In this document: positions 1 to 5,643 of the stretch, piece by piece
How the letters are laid out: each line of letters opens with the position of its first letter
Numbering within the stretch: the first letter of the stretch is position 1
Made by a program: the position numbers and the translations under genes
Notes under the pieces: generated by a model
Databases searched by the model: none
The model's input: the letters and a program-made list of their open reading frames with translations, nothing else
What the model was told of the DNA's origin: nothing
Assembly (NCBI GenBank): GCA_030632925.1
Contig: DAOVTU010000169.1
Span: forward strand, 1 to 6,649
Reading direction: 5' to 3'
DNA: 6,649 nt
Origin: Candidatus Krumholzibacteriia bacterium
GTDB lineage: Bacteria; Krumholzibacteriota; Krumholzibacteriia; LZORAL124-64-63

Positions 1-1
1 T

Positions 2-271
2 CCGGCTCCAGCCGCGACAGGCGGCCGTCGCAGCCGCCGCAGCAAAGAAGAAATGCTGGCCCGCGCCCTGGTGTCCGACATCAAGGTCTACAACCGCGAG
101 CTCTATGATACGGCCAAAGCCGAAGGCAACCTCCTGGAAGCCCTGGGTGCCGAGATCAAGAAGAGCTGGGAACTGTACAAGGAAAAGGTCACTCCCGAGG
201 TGGCCAACAGCACCGAGCATTTCCGTGACGCCTTGAACGAAATCCTGGCGGACGGCGAAAAGATCTTCTAG
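2..271 (+). CDS. C-terminal part of a protein with a conserved helical tail (5' end outside window)
   Basis: The frame is open from base 2, so the start lies upstream and only the last 89 residues are visible. The visible part opens with a low-complexity Pro/Ala/Gly/Arg linker (PAPAATGGRRSRRSKEE), followed by a charged, mostly helical domain of about 70 residues. Its landmarks are ALVSDIKVYN, EGNLLEALGAEIKKSWELY and ending ALNEILADGEKIF. From memory, tails of this kind (ALVSDI..YN...EGNL...EI.KSW..Y) follow an N-terminal zinc-ribbon or MJ0042-type finger in proteins of deltaproteobacteria and several candidate phyla. That N-terminal part cannot be seen here, so the link is inference and no function is assigned. 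Stop is TAG, and a strong terminator follows 15 bases later, so this is the last gene of its transcript. Confidence 0.75.
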   Translation, partial: PAPAATGGRRSRRSKEEMLARALVSDIKVYNRELYDTAKAEGNLLEALGAEIKKSWELYKEKVTPEVANSTEHFRDALNEILADGEKIF

Positions 272-286
272 AAGATTTTGAATATT

Positions 287-321
287 AAAAAAGGCCGTGG
301 CTTTCGAGCCACGGCCTTTTT
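287..321. terminator. Bidirectional intrinsic terminator with UUCG loop
   Basis: A perfect 10-bp stem, GGCCGTGGCT (293-302) with AGCCACGGCC (307-316), closes a TTCG tetraloop (303-306). Six A residues (287-292) precede it and five T residues (317-321) follow, giving a U-tract in both directions. It lies between two convergent genes ending at 271 (+) and 359 (-), and should stop both transcripts. Confidence 0.93.
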
Positions 322-358
322 GTGTCTGCTGATCGGGATCAGTTGGTCAGGTTCAGCA

Positions 359-799
359 CTATTTCCACTTGTCCTGACTGATCTCCGAAAGAATGTCGTC
401 GATCTGCTGGCGCACCCGCACGTTGTGGTCCGGCTCAAAGAGGGCCTGCTTGACCCGCCCCTGATCGTCCTTCTTCACGTAGCGCAATGACTGCAGATCT
501 TCCATGGACATCAGGATGTCCTTGCTGACGCGCACCTCGACCGCCTGGCCGTCCTGGTTCTCGCTGGGGTTATGGAAGGGGTGCATGCCGTTGCCCCAGC
601 CATGCACGACCATGGAGCACAGCAGGGCGCGGAAGGTGTTCTGGCCCTGGACCGTGTCGAGGTCGAAGTTGCCGCCGACCCGCTCGGTGACACTGTCGAT
701 CACGGCGCACAGTTTGGTGGCCATTTCACCCTCGACCTCCAGTTGGAGCAGTCGGGCGAACATGGTTTTGAGGATCTTGTCGGTATTGGTGGTGGTCAT
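359..799 (-). CDS. Hypothetical protein, 146 aa, cytosolic
   Basis: I do not recognise the family. The frame is open further upstream (to 919), but the ATG at 799 is the best start: a CAGGAG ribosome site lies 7 bases ahead of it, whereas the upstream extension has none. The predicted protein has no signal peptide or membrane segment. An amphipathic helical N-terminus (residues about 5-40) is followed by a central stretch with the His/aromatic-rich run HGWGNGMHPFHN (66-77), then a charged C-terminus that looks helical (125-146). There are two cysteines (31, 61). Stop is TAG, 38 bases before the shared terminator. A sigma-54-like promoter candidate sits 96 bases upstream of the ATG, back to back with the strong sigma-54 promoter of the rightward operon, so the two units may be co-regulated. 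The three histidines of the central run could bind metal, but nothing proves it. Codon periodicity and the RBS support a real gene. Confidence 0.78.
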   Translation of the reverse strand: MTTTNTDKILKTMFARLLQLEVEGEMATKLCAVIDSVTERVGGNFDLDTVQGQNTFRALLCSMVVHGWGNGMHPFHNPSENQDGQAVEVRVSKDILMSMEDLQSLRYVKKDDQGRVKQALFEPDHNVRVRQQIDDILSEISQDKWK

Positions 800-806
800 T
801 TGGCCG

Positions 807-812
807 CTCCTG
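807..812 (-). promoter_or_regulatory. Ribosome binding site fixing the start at 799
   Basis: The minus strand reads CAGGAG with 7 bases to the ATG. It selects the 146-residue form over the 186-residue open frame. Confidence 0.75.
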
Positions 813-894
813 ATAAGGAATATTGCGGGTGAAAGGCGCTCAAACTCCCAGAAGTTCACCGTGCGCCATGGAAAGCTCTGTTCGGGATGTTCAA

Positions 895-910
895 TGCAAT
901 TTGCTTGCCC
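895..910 (-). promoter_or_regulatory. Candidate sigma-54 promoter, leftward
   Basis: On the minus strand this reads GGGCAAGCAAATTGCA. Compared with the sigma-54 consensus TGGCACGN4TTGCW it matches 10 of 12 defined positions, including both invariant dinucleotides (GG at -24, GC at -12) at the required 10-base separation. The -12 half is perfect. The mismatches are the first T and the C of CAC. Transcription would start near 884, leaving a leader of about 85 bases before the ATG at 799. No convincing sigma-70 promoter was seen as an alternative. Confidence 0.5.
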
Positions 911-966
911 ATTTCCCATGGTTTCTCAGGATCGCATGATTTGACAAGGAATGGCGCGTTGGGGTG

Positions 967-982
967 TGGCACACGGTTTGCT
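967..982 (+). promoter_or_regulatory. Sigma-54 (RpoN) promoter of the MglA-like/TPR/uppP unit
   Basis: The sequence TGGCACACGGTTTGCT matches the sigma-54 consensus at 11 of 12 defined positions. The -24 element is TGGCAC and the -12 element TTGCT, with exactly 10 bases between the invariant GG (968-969) and GC (980-981). Transcription should start near 992-993, giving an untranslated leader of about 58 bases before the GTG at 1051. Sigma-54 promoters require an AAA+ activator bound at a distant enhancer. No activator gene lies in the window. Confidence 0.85.
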
Positions 983-1035
983 TATCCGGCAGGGAACCCG
1001 AGACACCTCGCCATTTGGGATGTGGGAAGCAAGCT

Positions 1036-1041
1036 AAAGGA
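1036..1041 (+). promoter_or_regulatory. Ribosome binding site fixing the GTG start at 1051
   Basis: AAAGGA lies 9 bases before GTG. The longer open frame begins at a GTG at 964, which sits inside the promoter and upstream of the predicted transcript start, so it cannot be the start codon. Confidence 0.7.
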
Positions 1042-1050
1042 ATCCAGACC

Positions 1051-1884
1051 GTGACGGAGATCCTGAAAACCGAAAAACGCATTTGCCGTTTGCTCTATTA
1101 CGGGCCTGCCAAGGCCGGTAAAAGAGAAAACCTGCGGGTGATCCACCAATCGGTGCCACCGGAGCAACGCATGGCCCTGGCCGGCGATGACCCCGAGCGC
1201 CAGATCGCCTTTCAGGTCAATCACGGTGATGGGGAGCAGTGGCAGGTTCTGGTCCAGGCCGTGGACAGTGGTAAAGAACGTTACCGGTCGGCTGGAATGT
1301 CGCCAATTCCCCCCTTTGATGGCATCGTCTTTGTGGTCAATTCCAGTGCTGCGGCCCTGGATCAAAGTTTGGCCTCTTTCGAATCCCTCAAGGCATACCT
1401 CGAGAGCTGGGGGCTGGACCTGATGGGCGTGCCCCTGGTGATCCAGTACAACGGGCGGGACCAGTCCGATACCCTGCGGGTGGATCGGATGGAAAGTCTG
1501 TTGAACCCGTGGGGGCTGTTGTCATTCCCGGCCAACGCCAAAAAAGGCGAAGGCGTCAGGGAGGCCCTCAAGGCGGTACTTGGCCTGACGGTCAATCATC
1601 TGGAAAGCCAGCCGCAAGAGAACTACGACGGACGGGAAACTTTCATGGAACCCGAAGATACGACCATCACCGTGGAAGTCGATGACGCTGGCCTGGGCAT
1701 TGACTACGGCCCTGCCTTGCCTGAAGCGTCCATTGGCAAATCCACCAAGGCCCTCAGCGACGCCATTTACGAAGAGTTGCGCCCACCGGTGATCATACCG
1801 GTGAAAATTCCACGCCGTCTGTTGGAAGGGCCGGGCCCCCTGCGCATCCTGCTCGAGGTGGAAGTCGACGATTCAGACCTCTGA
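1051..1884 (+). CDS. Degenerate MglA-like small GTPase with C-terminal extension
   Basis: This 277-residue protein follows the MglA/Ras-like fold from residue 8 to about 184. RLLYYGPAKAGKRENL (13-28) aligns with the MglA P-loop KIVYYGPGLCGKTTNL. DGIVFVVNS (90-98) matches the strand and Asp region of DGVVFVADS, and LVIQYNGRD (129-137) matches YVIQYNKRD. LLNPWG and GEGVREALKAVLGL match the end of the fold. The key nucleotide residues are eroded: the P-loop Ser/Thr is Arg25, the TVPGQ switch II motif is replaced by QAVDSGK (69-75), and the Lys of NKxD is Gly135. The loop before switch II is also shorter than in MglA. The protein probably binds GTP poorly or not at all, acting as a pseudo-GTPase adaptor; that is inference. 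Residues 185-277 form an extension with an acidic linker and a beta-rich end (VIIPVKIPRRLLEG...LRILLEVEVDD). Cytosolic. It is first in a sigma-54-led unit, 48 bases before the TPR gene. Confidence 0.85.
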   Translation: MTEILKTEKRICRLLYYGPAKAGKRENLRVIHQSVPPEQRMALAGDDPERQIAFQVNHGDGEQWQVLVQAVDSGKERYRSAGMSPIPPFDGIVFVVNSSAAALDQSLASFESLKAYLESWGLDLMGVPLVIQYNGRDQSDTLRVDRMESLLNPWGLLSFPANAKKGEGVREALKAVLGLTVNHLESQPQENYDGRETFMEPEDTTITVEVDDAGLGIDYGPALPEASIGKSTKALSDAIYEELRPPVIIPVKIPRRLLEGPGPLRILLEVEVDDSDL

Positions 1885-1932
1885 GATCATCGAGAAGTTG
1901 ACCCGGCCCGCTCCGTGGGTTAGGGTGCGTCC

Positions 1933-2838
1933 ATGTCAAATCCAGCCCCCGAATCTGATCCTGCCACCAACCCTTCTGCCGCTGCTGAGCGCGTGGATAG
2001 TCTGGGCAGTGCCGAGCTGTTTCAGCGCGGTCGTGCAGCCGAAAGCGAGGGCCGGTTTGAAGAGGCCTTGCAGGCTTATCTGCTGGCGTTGGGCGGTTCC
2101 CCGGACCAACACCCCTGGCACTACCGGCAGGGCTGTGTGCTGATGAAGATGAACCGCTGTCAGGAAGCGGAAACCGCTTTCCGGCAGGCTCTGGAGCTGG
2201 CACCCGATTCCCCTGCCTATTTGACCAATCTGGGCGTTTGTCTGGACCGCCTCGGGCGCCGGGAAGAGGCTGTGCGGGCCTACCGCGGGTCCGCCCGCCG
2301 GGGTGAAGGCACCGCCGTGGCCTTTCACAATCTGGGGGCCATCTATGCCGAAGAGGGCCGGACCGACGAAGCCATCCGTGCCTTCGAATCGGCCATCGCC
2401 GTGGAGCCGGATGCCGAAGGTTGGCAGAACCTGGGATTGGTGCACTTTGCCCAAAGCGATTTTGCCCGCGCTCTGGATTGTTTTGAGCACAGTGTGGAGT
2501 GCGACGCCCGATATGCCCGGGGGCATTATTACGCCGGATTGTGCCTGATGAAGAGCGGCATTTGCGAAGACGCCTGCCAGAGATTTGAATTGGCCTGGAA
2601 GCTGGACCCGCGTCTGGCCCGGGTACCCTTCCACCTGGGCAGTTGCCTGCACAAATTGCGGCGCTACGATGAAGCTCGGTTCAGCCTGGAACAGGCACTG
2701 GAATTTTTTCCGGAAGACAGTCGCATCCACTACCAGTTGGCCCTGACCTGCGATGCCCTGGGCATGCCCCAGGAAGCCCGCCTGCACTACAGCCAGGCCC
2801 GGGCGGCGCGGGAAGCCGGCGGCCGCAGCGGATCCTAG
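1933..2838 (+). CDS. TPR-repeat protein, about eight units
   Basis: A 301-residue protein made almost wholly of tetratricopeptide repeats. After a Pro/Ala/Ser-rich N-terminus (1-24), units of about 34 residues run at roughly 26-59, 61-93, 95-127, 128-161, 162-194, 195-228, 229-262 and 263-296. The clearest are FHNLGAIYAEEGRTDEAIRAFESAIAVEPD and the ones just before and after it. No signal peptide or membrane helix is seen, so a cytosolic scaffold is likely. TPR arrays bind peptide or protein partners; the partner is unknown, but the co-transcribed MglA-like protein directly upstream is an obvious candidate. The start ATG has an AGGG site 7 bases upstream. Ten cysteines are present (68, 76, 103, 183, 190, 204, 211, 215, 238, 273), many for a cytosolic TPR protein. 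Stop is TAG, 30 bases before the uppP start. A specific family cannot be named. Confidence 0.9.
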   Translation: MSNPAPESDPATNPSAAAERVDSLGSAELFQRGRAAESEGRFEEALQAYLLALGGSPDQHPWHYRQGCVLMKMNRCQEAETAFRQALELAPDSPAYLTNLGVCLDRLGRREEAVRAYRGSARRGEGTAVAFHNLGAIYAEEGRTDEAIRAFESAIAVEPDAEGWQNLGLVHFAQSDFARALDCFEHSVECDARYARGHYYAGLCLMKSGICEDACQRFELAWKLDPRLARVPFHLGSCLHKLRRYDEARFSLEQALEFFPEDSRIHYQLALTCDALGMPQEARLHYSQARAAREAGGRSGS

Positions 2839-2855
2839 AAATCCCTCAACAACAC

Positions 2856-2861
2856 AGAAGG
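2856..2861 (+). promoter_or_regulatory. Ribosome binding site fixing the TTG start of uppP
   Basis: AGAAGG lies 7 bases before TTG at 2869. The next candidate, ATG at 2887, has no comparable site and would remove six residues just ahead of the first catalytic motif. Confidence 0.7.
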
Positions 2862-2868
2862 TCATCCC

Positions 2869-3654
2869 TTGCTGGAACTCTTGCATATGTTGATCCTGGC
2901 CGCCGTCCAGGGCCTGACCGAATTTCTGCCCGTCAGCAGTTCCGGGCATCTGGTCTTGACCCAGACGTTGCTCGGAGCCCGCGAGGGCGACATCTTTTTT
3001 GATGTGATCCTGCATTTGGGAACGTTGGGATCGGTACTCGTGGTCTATCGGAGTGAAATCGGGCGGCTGCTGCGTTTCGATGGCCCGGCCTTGCGGTACA
3101 TACTGGCCCTGATGGTGGGCACGGTGCCCGCTGTGGCGGTGGGGTGGTATTTCAAGAGCACCATCGAGTCCTTGTTTCACAGTCCGCTGTTTGCTGCCGG
3201 AGGTCTTTTTGTGACCGCCGGTTTTCTGTTTTCCACCCGCTTCTCTGGCCGTGGTGAGGTGGGACTGGCCGAGCCCTGGGAACCCCAGGCTCCAGCCTTG
3301 AACAAAGCCCTGCTCATCGGTTGCGGACAGGCCCTGGCCATTCTGCCGGGCATCAGCCGTTCGGGCTCGACGATCGCGGCTTCACTGTGGCTCAAAGTGC
3401 CGCGGGCCGAGGCCGCGCGGTTCAGTTTCCTACTGAGTATTCCTGTTATTTGCGGAGCACTGGTCCTGCAGTTGAGTGATGGACCGGTGGTGGGGACTCA
3501 TTGGACCTGGCTGGTATTGTCGGCCCTGGTGGCGTTTGGCGTGGGCTTGCTGGCCTTGCGCTGGACAGCGTTGGCCGTGGTGCAGGCGCACTTCTGGAAA
3601 TTCAGTGTGTATTGTGTCGTGGTTGGAACCGTGGCACTGGCGATATTGCGCTAG
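2869..3654 (+). CDS. uppP: Undecaprenyl-diphosphatase (BacA/UppP family)
   Basis: This integral inner-membrane enzyme dephosphorylates undecaprenyl diphosphate to the monophosphate, regenerating the lipid carrier for peptidoglycan and other surface polymers. The 261 residues are close to the usual length of about 270. The hallmark motifs are intact: QGLTEFLPVSSSGH (14-27) holds Gln14, Glu18 and His27, equivalent to the E/QxxxE pair and catalytic-site His. FDVILHLGTL (44-53) follows, and PGISRSGST (160-168) carries Arg164. Hydrophobic spans occur near 78-94, 106-121, 185-201, 212-231 and 245-260. The start is TTG with a good ribosome site. It lies 30 bases behind the TPR gene with no terminator or promoter seen between, so it is probably the third gene of the sigma-54 unit. 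uppP is usually a housekeeping gene, so that link is unusual. Stop is TAG, only 7 bases from the end of the convergent CheY-like gene. Confidence 0.96.
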   Translation: MLELLHMLILAAVQGLTEFLPVSSSGHLVLTQTLLGAREGDIFFDVILHLGTLGSVLVVYRSEIGRLLRFDGPALRYILALMVGTVPAVAVGWYFKSTIESLFHSPLFAAGGLFVTAGFLFSTRFSGRGEVGLAEPWEPQAPALNKALLIGCGQALAILPGISRSGSTIAASLWLKVPRAEAARFSFLLSIPVICGALVLQLSDGPVVGTHWTWLVLSALVAFGVGLLALRWTALAVVQAHFWKFSVYCVVVGTVALAILR

Positions 3655-3661
3655 TGACCAC
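3631..3661. terminator. Hairpin across the uppP/cheY-like convergent junction (possible U-less terminator)
   Basis: Bases 3631-3642 pair with 3649-3661 as a 12-bp stem with one bulged A (3657), one G.T wobble (3639/3652) and a 6-base loop ATATTG. The uppP stop codon lies inside the stem, and the stop of the opposite gene follows directly. No T-run follows on either strand, so it is not a classical intrinsic terminator. The wobble becomes a C.A mismatch in the minus transcript, making the hairpin stronger in the plus RNA. It may slow polymerase or protect the 3' end. Confidence 0.4.
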
Positions 3662-4039
3662 TCAGGCGACGGGCAGGCGGGACAGGATACGCGTCAGGGT
3701 TTCGGTGACACGTTCCTGATCGAAGGGTTTGATGATGAAATCCCGGGCGCCGTTCTTGATGGCGGTCAGGACCTGTTCCTTCTGGCCCAGAGCGGTGATC
3801 ATCACAACTTCGGCATTGGGATCGTGGGCCAGGATCTGCTGCAAGGCATCGTTGCCGTCCATGACGGGCATGGTGATGTCCAGCAGCACCAGATCGGGTG
3901 ACAGTTGCTCGTACATGGCCACGGCCTGCTGGCCATCGGCGGCCTCCCCAACCACGTCGCATTTCATGTCTGCACAGATATCCCGCAGCATCACCCGCAT
4001 GAATTCAGCGTCGTCAACGATGAGGATGGTGTTGCGCAC
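3662..4039 (-). CDS. Single-domain response regulator, CheY-like receiver
   Basis: A 125-residue stand-alone receiver domain with no output domain. All phosphorylation-site residues are present: the acidic pair Asp9-Asp10 (LIVDDAE), phospho-acceptor Asp54 (LVLLDITMP), Thr82 (MITALG) and Lys104 followed by cis-Pro105 (FIIKPF). Phe101 takes the aromatic switch position. It should accept phosphate from a histidine kinase and signal by protein contact, as CheY does, but the partner kinase or target is not in the window, so the symbol cheY is withheld. The start is GTG at 4039 with a GGAGG site 6 bases upstream; the frame stays open 36 codons further but without family-like sequence. It is transcribed alone, convergent with uppP and divergent from the DUF4139 gene. 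A TGTGG-N12-CCACA dyad (4067-4088) lies in its leader, but no convincing promoter was recognised. Stop is TGA. Confidence 0.95.
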   Translation of the reverse strand: MRNTILIVDDAEFMRVMLRDICADMKCDVVGEAADGQQAVAMYEQLSPDLVLLDITMPVMDGNDALQQILAHDPNAEVVMITALGQKEQVLTAIKNGARDFIIKPFDQERVTETLTRILSRLPVA

Positions 4040-4045
4040 CGTGCA

Positions 4046-4050
4046 CCTCC
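4046..4050 (-). promoter_or_regulatory. Strong ribosome binding site fixing the GTG start at 4039
   Basis: The minus strand reads GGAGG with 6 bases to GTG, directly ahead of the first beta strand (RNTILIVDD) of the receiver. It rules out the longer open frame reaching 4147. Confidence 0.8.
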
Positions 4051-4187
4051 AGGAGCTTCGGTCAGGTGTGGCATTATTCGGCACCACATGAAATACTTGA
4101 TGTTTACACGATCTGCTGGTCAACAAAATGATCGTCCCGACCGTCATTGGCTTTAGAAGTATTCGTTTTTTGGTGGGGGAATCGTCT

Positions 4188-4210
4188 GCTGCCGGCCTGG
4201 TGCCGACAGC
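4188..4210 (+). promoter_or_regulatory. Leader hairpin ahead of the DUF4139 gene
   Basis: GCTGCCGGC (4188-4196) and GCCGACAGC (4202-4210) can pair over 9 positions with one C.A mismatch around a 5-base loop CTGGT. The hairpin ends 7 bases before the AAGGAG ribosome site (4218-4223). It could stabilise or tune translation of the leader; no riboswitch class is recognised. The rest of the 4040-4228 gap shows a T6 run (4175-4180 region) but no clear promoter. Confidence 0.35.
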
Positions 4211-4228
4211 GTGTTTGAAGGAGAAATC

Positions 4229-5635
4229 ATGAGATTTTCAATAAGATGGAACGTGTTGTGGGTGTTGGGCTTGGTCCTGATCACCCTGACAGCGTCCGCT
4301 ATGGCCCAAAGCGTGGTTTCGGACGAAAAGGACCGACGCCTGATCGACCTGACCGTCTACAATCATGACCTGGCCCTGGTGCGGGAAGTGCGCCTGGTGG
4401 AATTGCCCAAGGGGGCGTTCGAATTCTAGTTCCAGGACGTGCCGGCGCGCATCAACCCCGTGACCCTGCTGGTGTCCGGCGGCGGGCGCAGCGGGTTGGA
4501 AATCCATGAGCAGAATTACGAATACGACCTGCTCAGTCCGGAACGCATCCTGCAAAAATATGTCGGCCGGGATATCAGTTGGATCCAGGCCGATGGCTCG
4601 CGCATCACGGGCCAGTTGCTCGGCATGAACAGTGGTCCCGTGTATCGGGTGGACGGCGAGATTCTGTTCGAGGTGCCCGGTCGCCTGGCACTGCCCAGCT
4701 TGCCAAATAACCTGCGGGCCCGTCCGACTCTGGTCTGGTCGGCCGAAACCCGGCGCGGTGGCGAGGTCGAAATGGAAACTTCGTACCTGACCAACGGCAT
4801 ATCCTGGCACGCGGACTATGTCTTGCAACTCGATGAAAAAGGACGCGAGGCTGGCCTGCAGGCCTGGGTCTCGGTGGACAATCGCTGCGGGGCGACTTTC
4901 GAGGGGGCCAACCTGTTGCTGGTGGCCGGCGACGTGAATCAGGCTCGCCCCGAGCGCGCGGTGATGATGGAATATGCGACGGTGGGCAGATCTGCGACCG
5001 ATAGCGGGTTTCGTGAAGAGAGCCTTTACGACTACCACCTGTACACTCTGCAGCGGCCAACGACATTGAAGGACAATCAGACCAAACAGGTTTCGCTGTT
5101 CGAAGCCAGCGGCATCGAGGTCACCAGGGTTTACCGCTTGAGCAGTCGCCAGCACTTCTTCAGGGGGACGGGATTGCTCAATGACAAGTCTAAGATCGAT
5201 GTCAGTTATAGCTTCGACAACCGGGAAGAAAACCAGTTGGGCATGGCCTTGCCAGCTGGCGTTTTTCGGGTTTACGGCAAGTCGGCTTCCGGATCGCGCC
5301 AGTTGCTGGGCGAAGATCGCATCGACCACACGCCGCGGGATGAAGAAGTGGAGCTGAAGGTCGGACAGGCTTTTGACATCGTGGCCGAACGGGTGCGGCG
5401 CGACAGCCGGCGCCTGGCTGACAATCTTTATCGCCACACCTTCGAAATCACATTGCGCAATCACAAGGACGAAGACGTGACCGTTGAAGTGGTGGAAGCT
5501 GTGGGCGGCTATTGGGAAGTGGTGGCGGAGTCCCTGGAACACCGCAAGTTGAATGCCTCGACCCTGGCCTACGACGTGCCGGTCAAGGCCGATGGCGAGA
5601 CGGTGCTCACCTACACGGTGGAAGTGAAATACTAG
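4229..5635 (+). pseudogene. Exported DUF4139-domain protein, interrupted by in-frame TAG at codon 67
   Basis: Read through the stop, this is one 468-codon frame. It starts at ATG 4229 (AAGGAG 5 bases upstream) with a clear signal peptide: Arg-rich start, hydrophobic core VLWVLGLVLITLTAS, and AMA|Q cleavage after residue 26. The N-terminal part (LTVYNHDLALVREVRLVELPKG) continues directly after the stop with QDVPARINPVTLLV, as in intact family members. The C-terminal DUF4139 domain shows ISWHADYVLQLDE, FEGANLLLVAGDVNQ, LPAGVFRVYGK, LLGEDRIDHTPRDEEVELKVGQAFDI and a closing immunoglobulin-like strand set. Family function is unknown; proteins are periplasmic or surface-associated. TAG (4427-4429) sits between TTC codons where a polar residue, most simply Glu (GAG), would suit an alternating strand. 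The two halves share a frame, so this is a single-base change, not a frameshift. The rest is undamaged, so the lesion is recent, a sequencing error, or read through. The true end is also TAG. Confidence 0.85.
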
Positions 5636-5643
5636 AAGGAGTG

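Noticed and set aside
278..490. 70-codon plus-strand frame starting in the terminator
   Set aside because: It begins inside the terminator stem region, has no ribosome site, and overlaps the 3' end of the minus-strand gene.
941..970. TTGACA at 941-946 as the -35 box of a sigma-70 promoter
   Set aside because: At 17-18 bases downstream the sequence is GTGTGG or TGTGGC, which has no resemblance to TATAAT, and the site is overlapped by the much better sigma-54 promoter.
1785..1804. Imperfect palindrome with two ACCGGT copies inside the MglA-like gene
   Set aside because: It lies within coding sequence (PVIIPVK), is not exactly symmetric and has no nearby gene start to regulate.
1898..1926. TTGACC, 17 bases, TAGGGT as a promoter for the TPR gene
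   Set aside because: The -10 box matches only three positions and coincides with the ribosome site of the gene, so any transcript would start inside or after the start codon.
1936..3180. 414-codon open frame on the minus strand across the TPR gene and the start of uppP
   Set aside because: It runs antisense across two well-supported genes and their gap, and its translation shows no domain.
4067..4088. Sigma-54 promoter on the minus strand ahead of the CheY-like gene (TGGTGCCGAATAATGCC)
   Set aside because: The GG and GC are 11 bases apart instead of 10, and the -24 element is poor.
4427..4429. Pyrrolysine or a reassigned amber codon at the internal TAG
   Set aside because: TAG is the ordinary terminator of most genes here, which would not be expected where it is reassigned; DUF4139 proteins are not known to carry pyrrolysine.
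4439..5635. Independent 398-residue gene starting at GTG 4439
   Set aside because: The start has no properly spaced ribosome site, removes the signal peptide, and begins in the middle of a family domain; treating it as the second half of one interrupted gene explains more.
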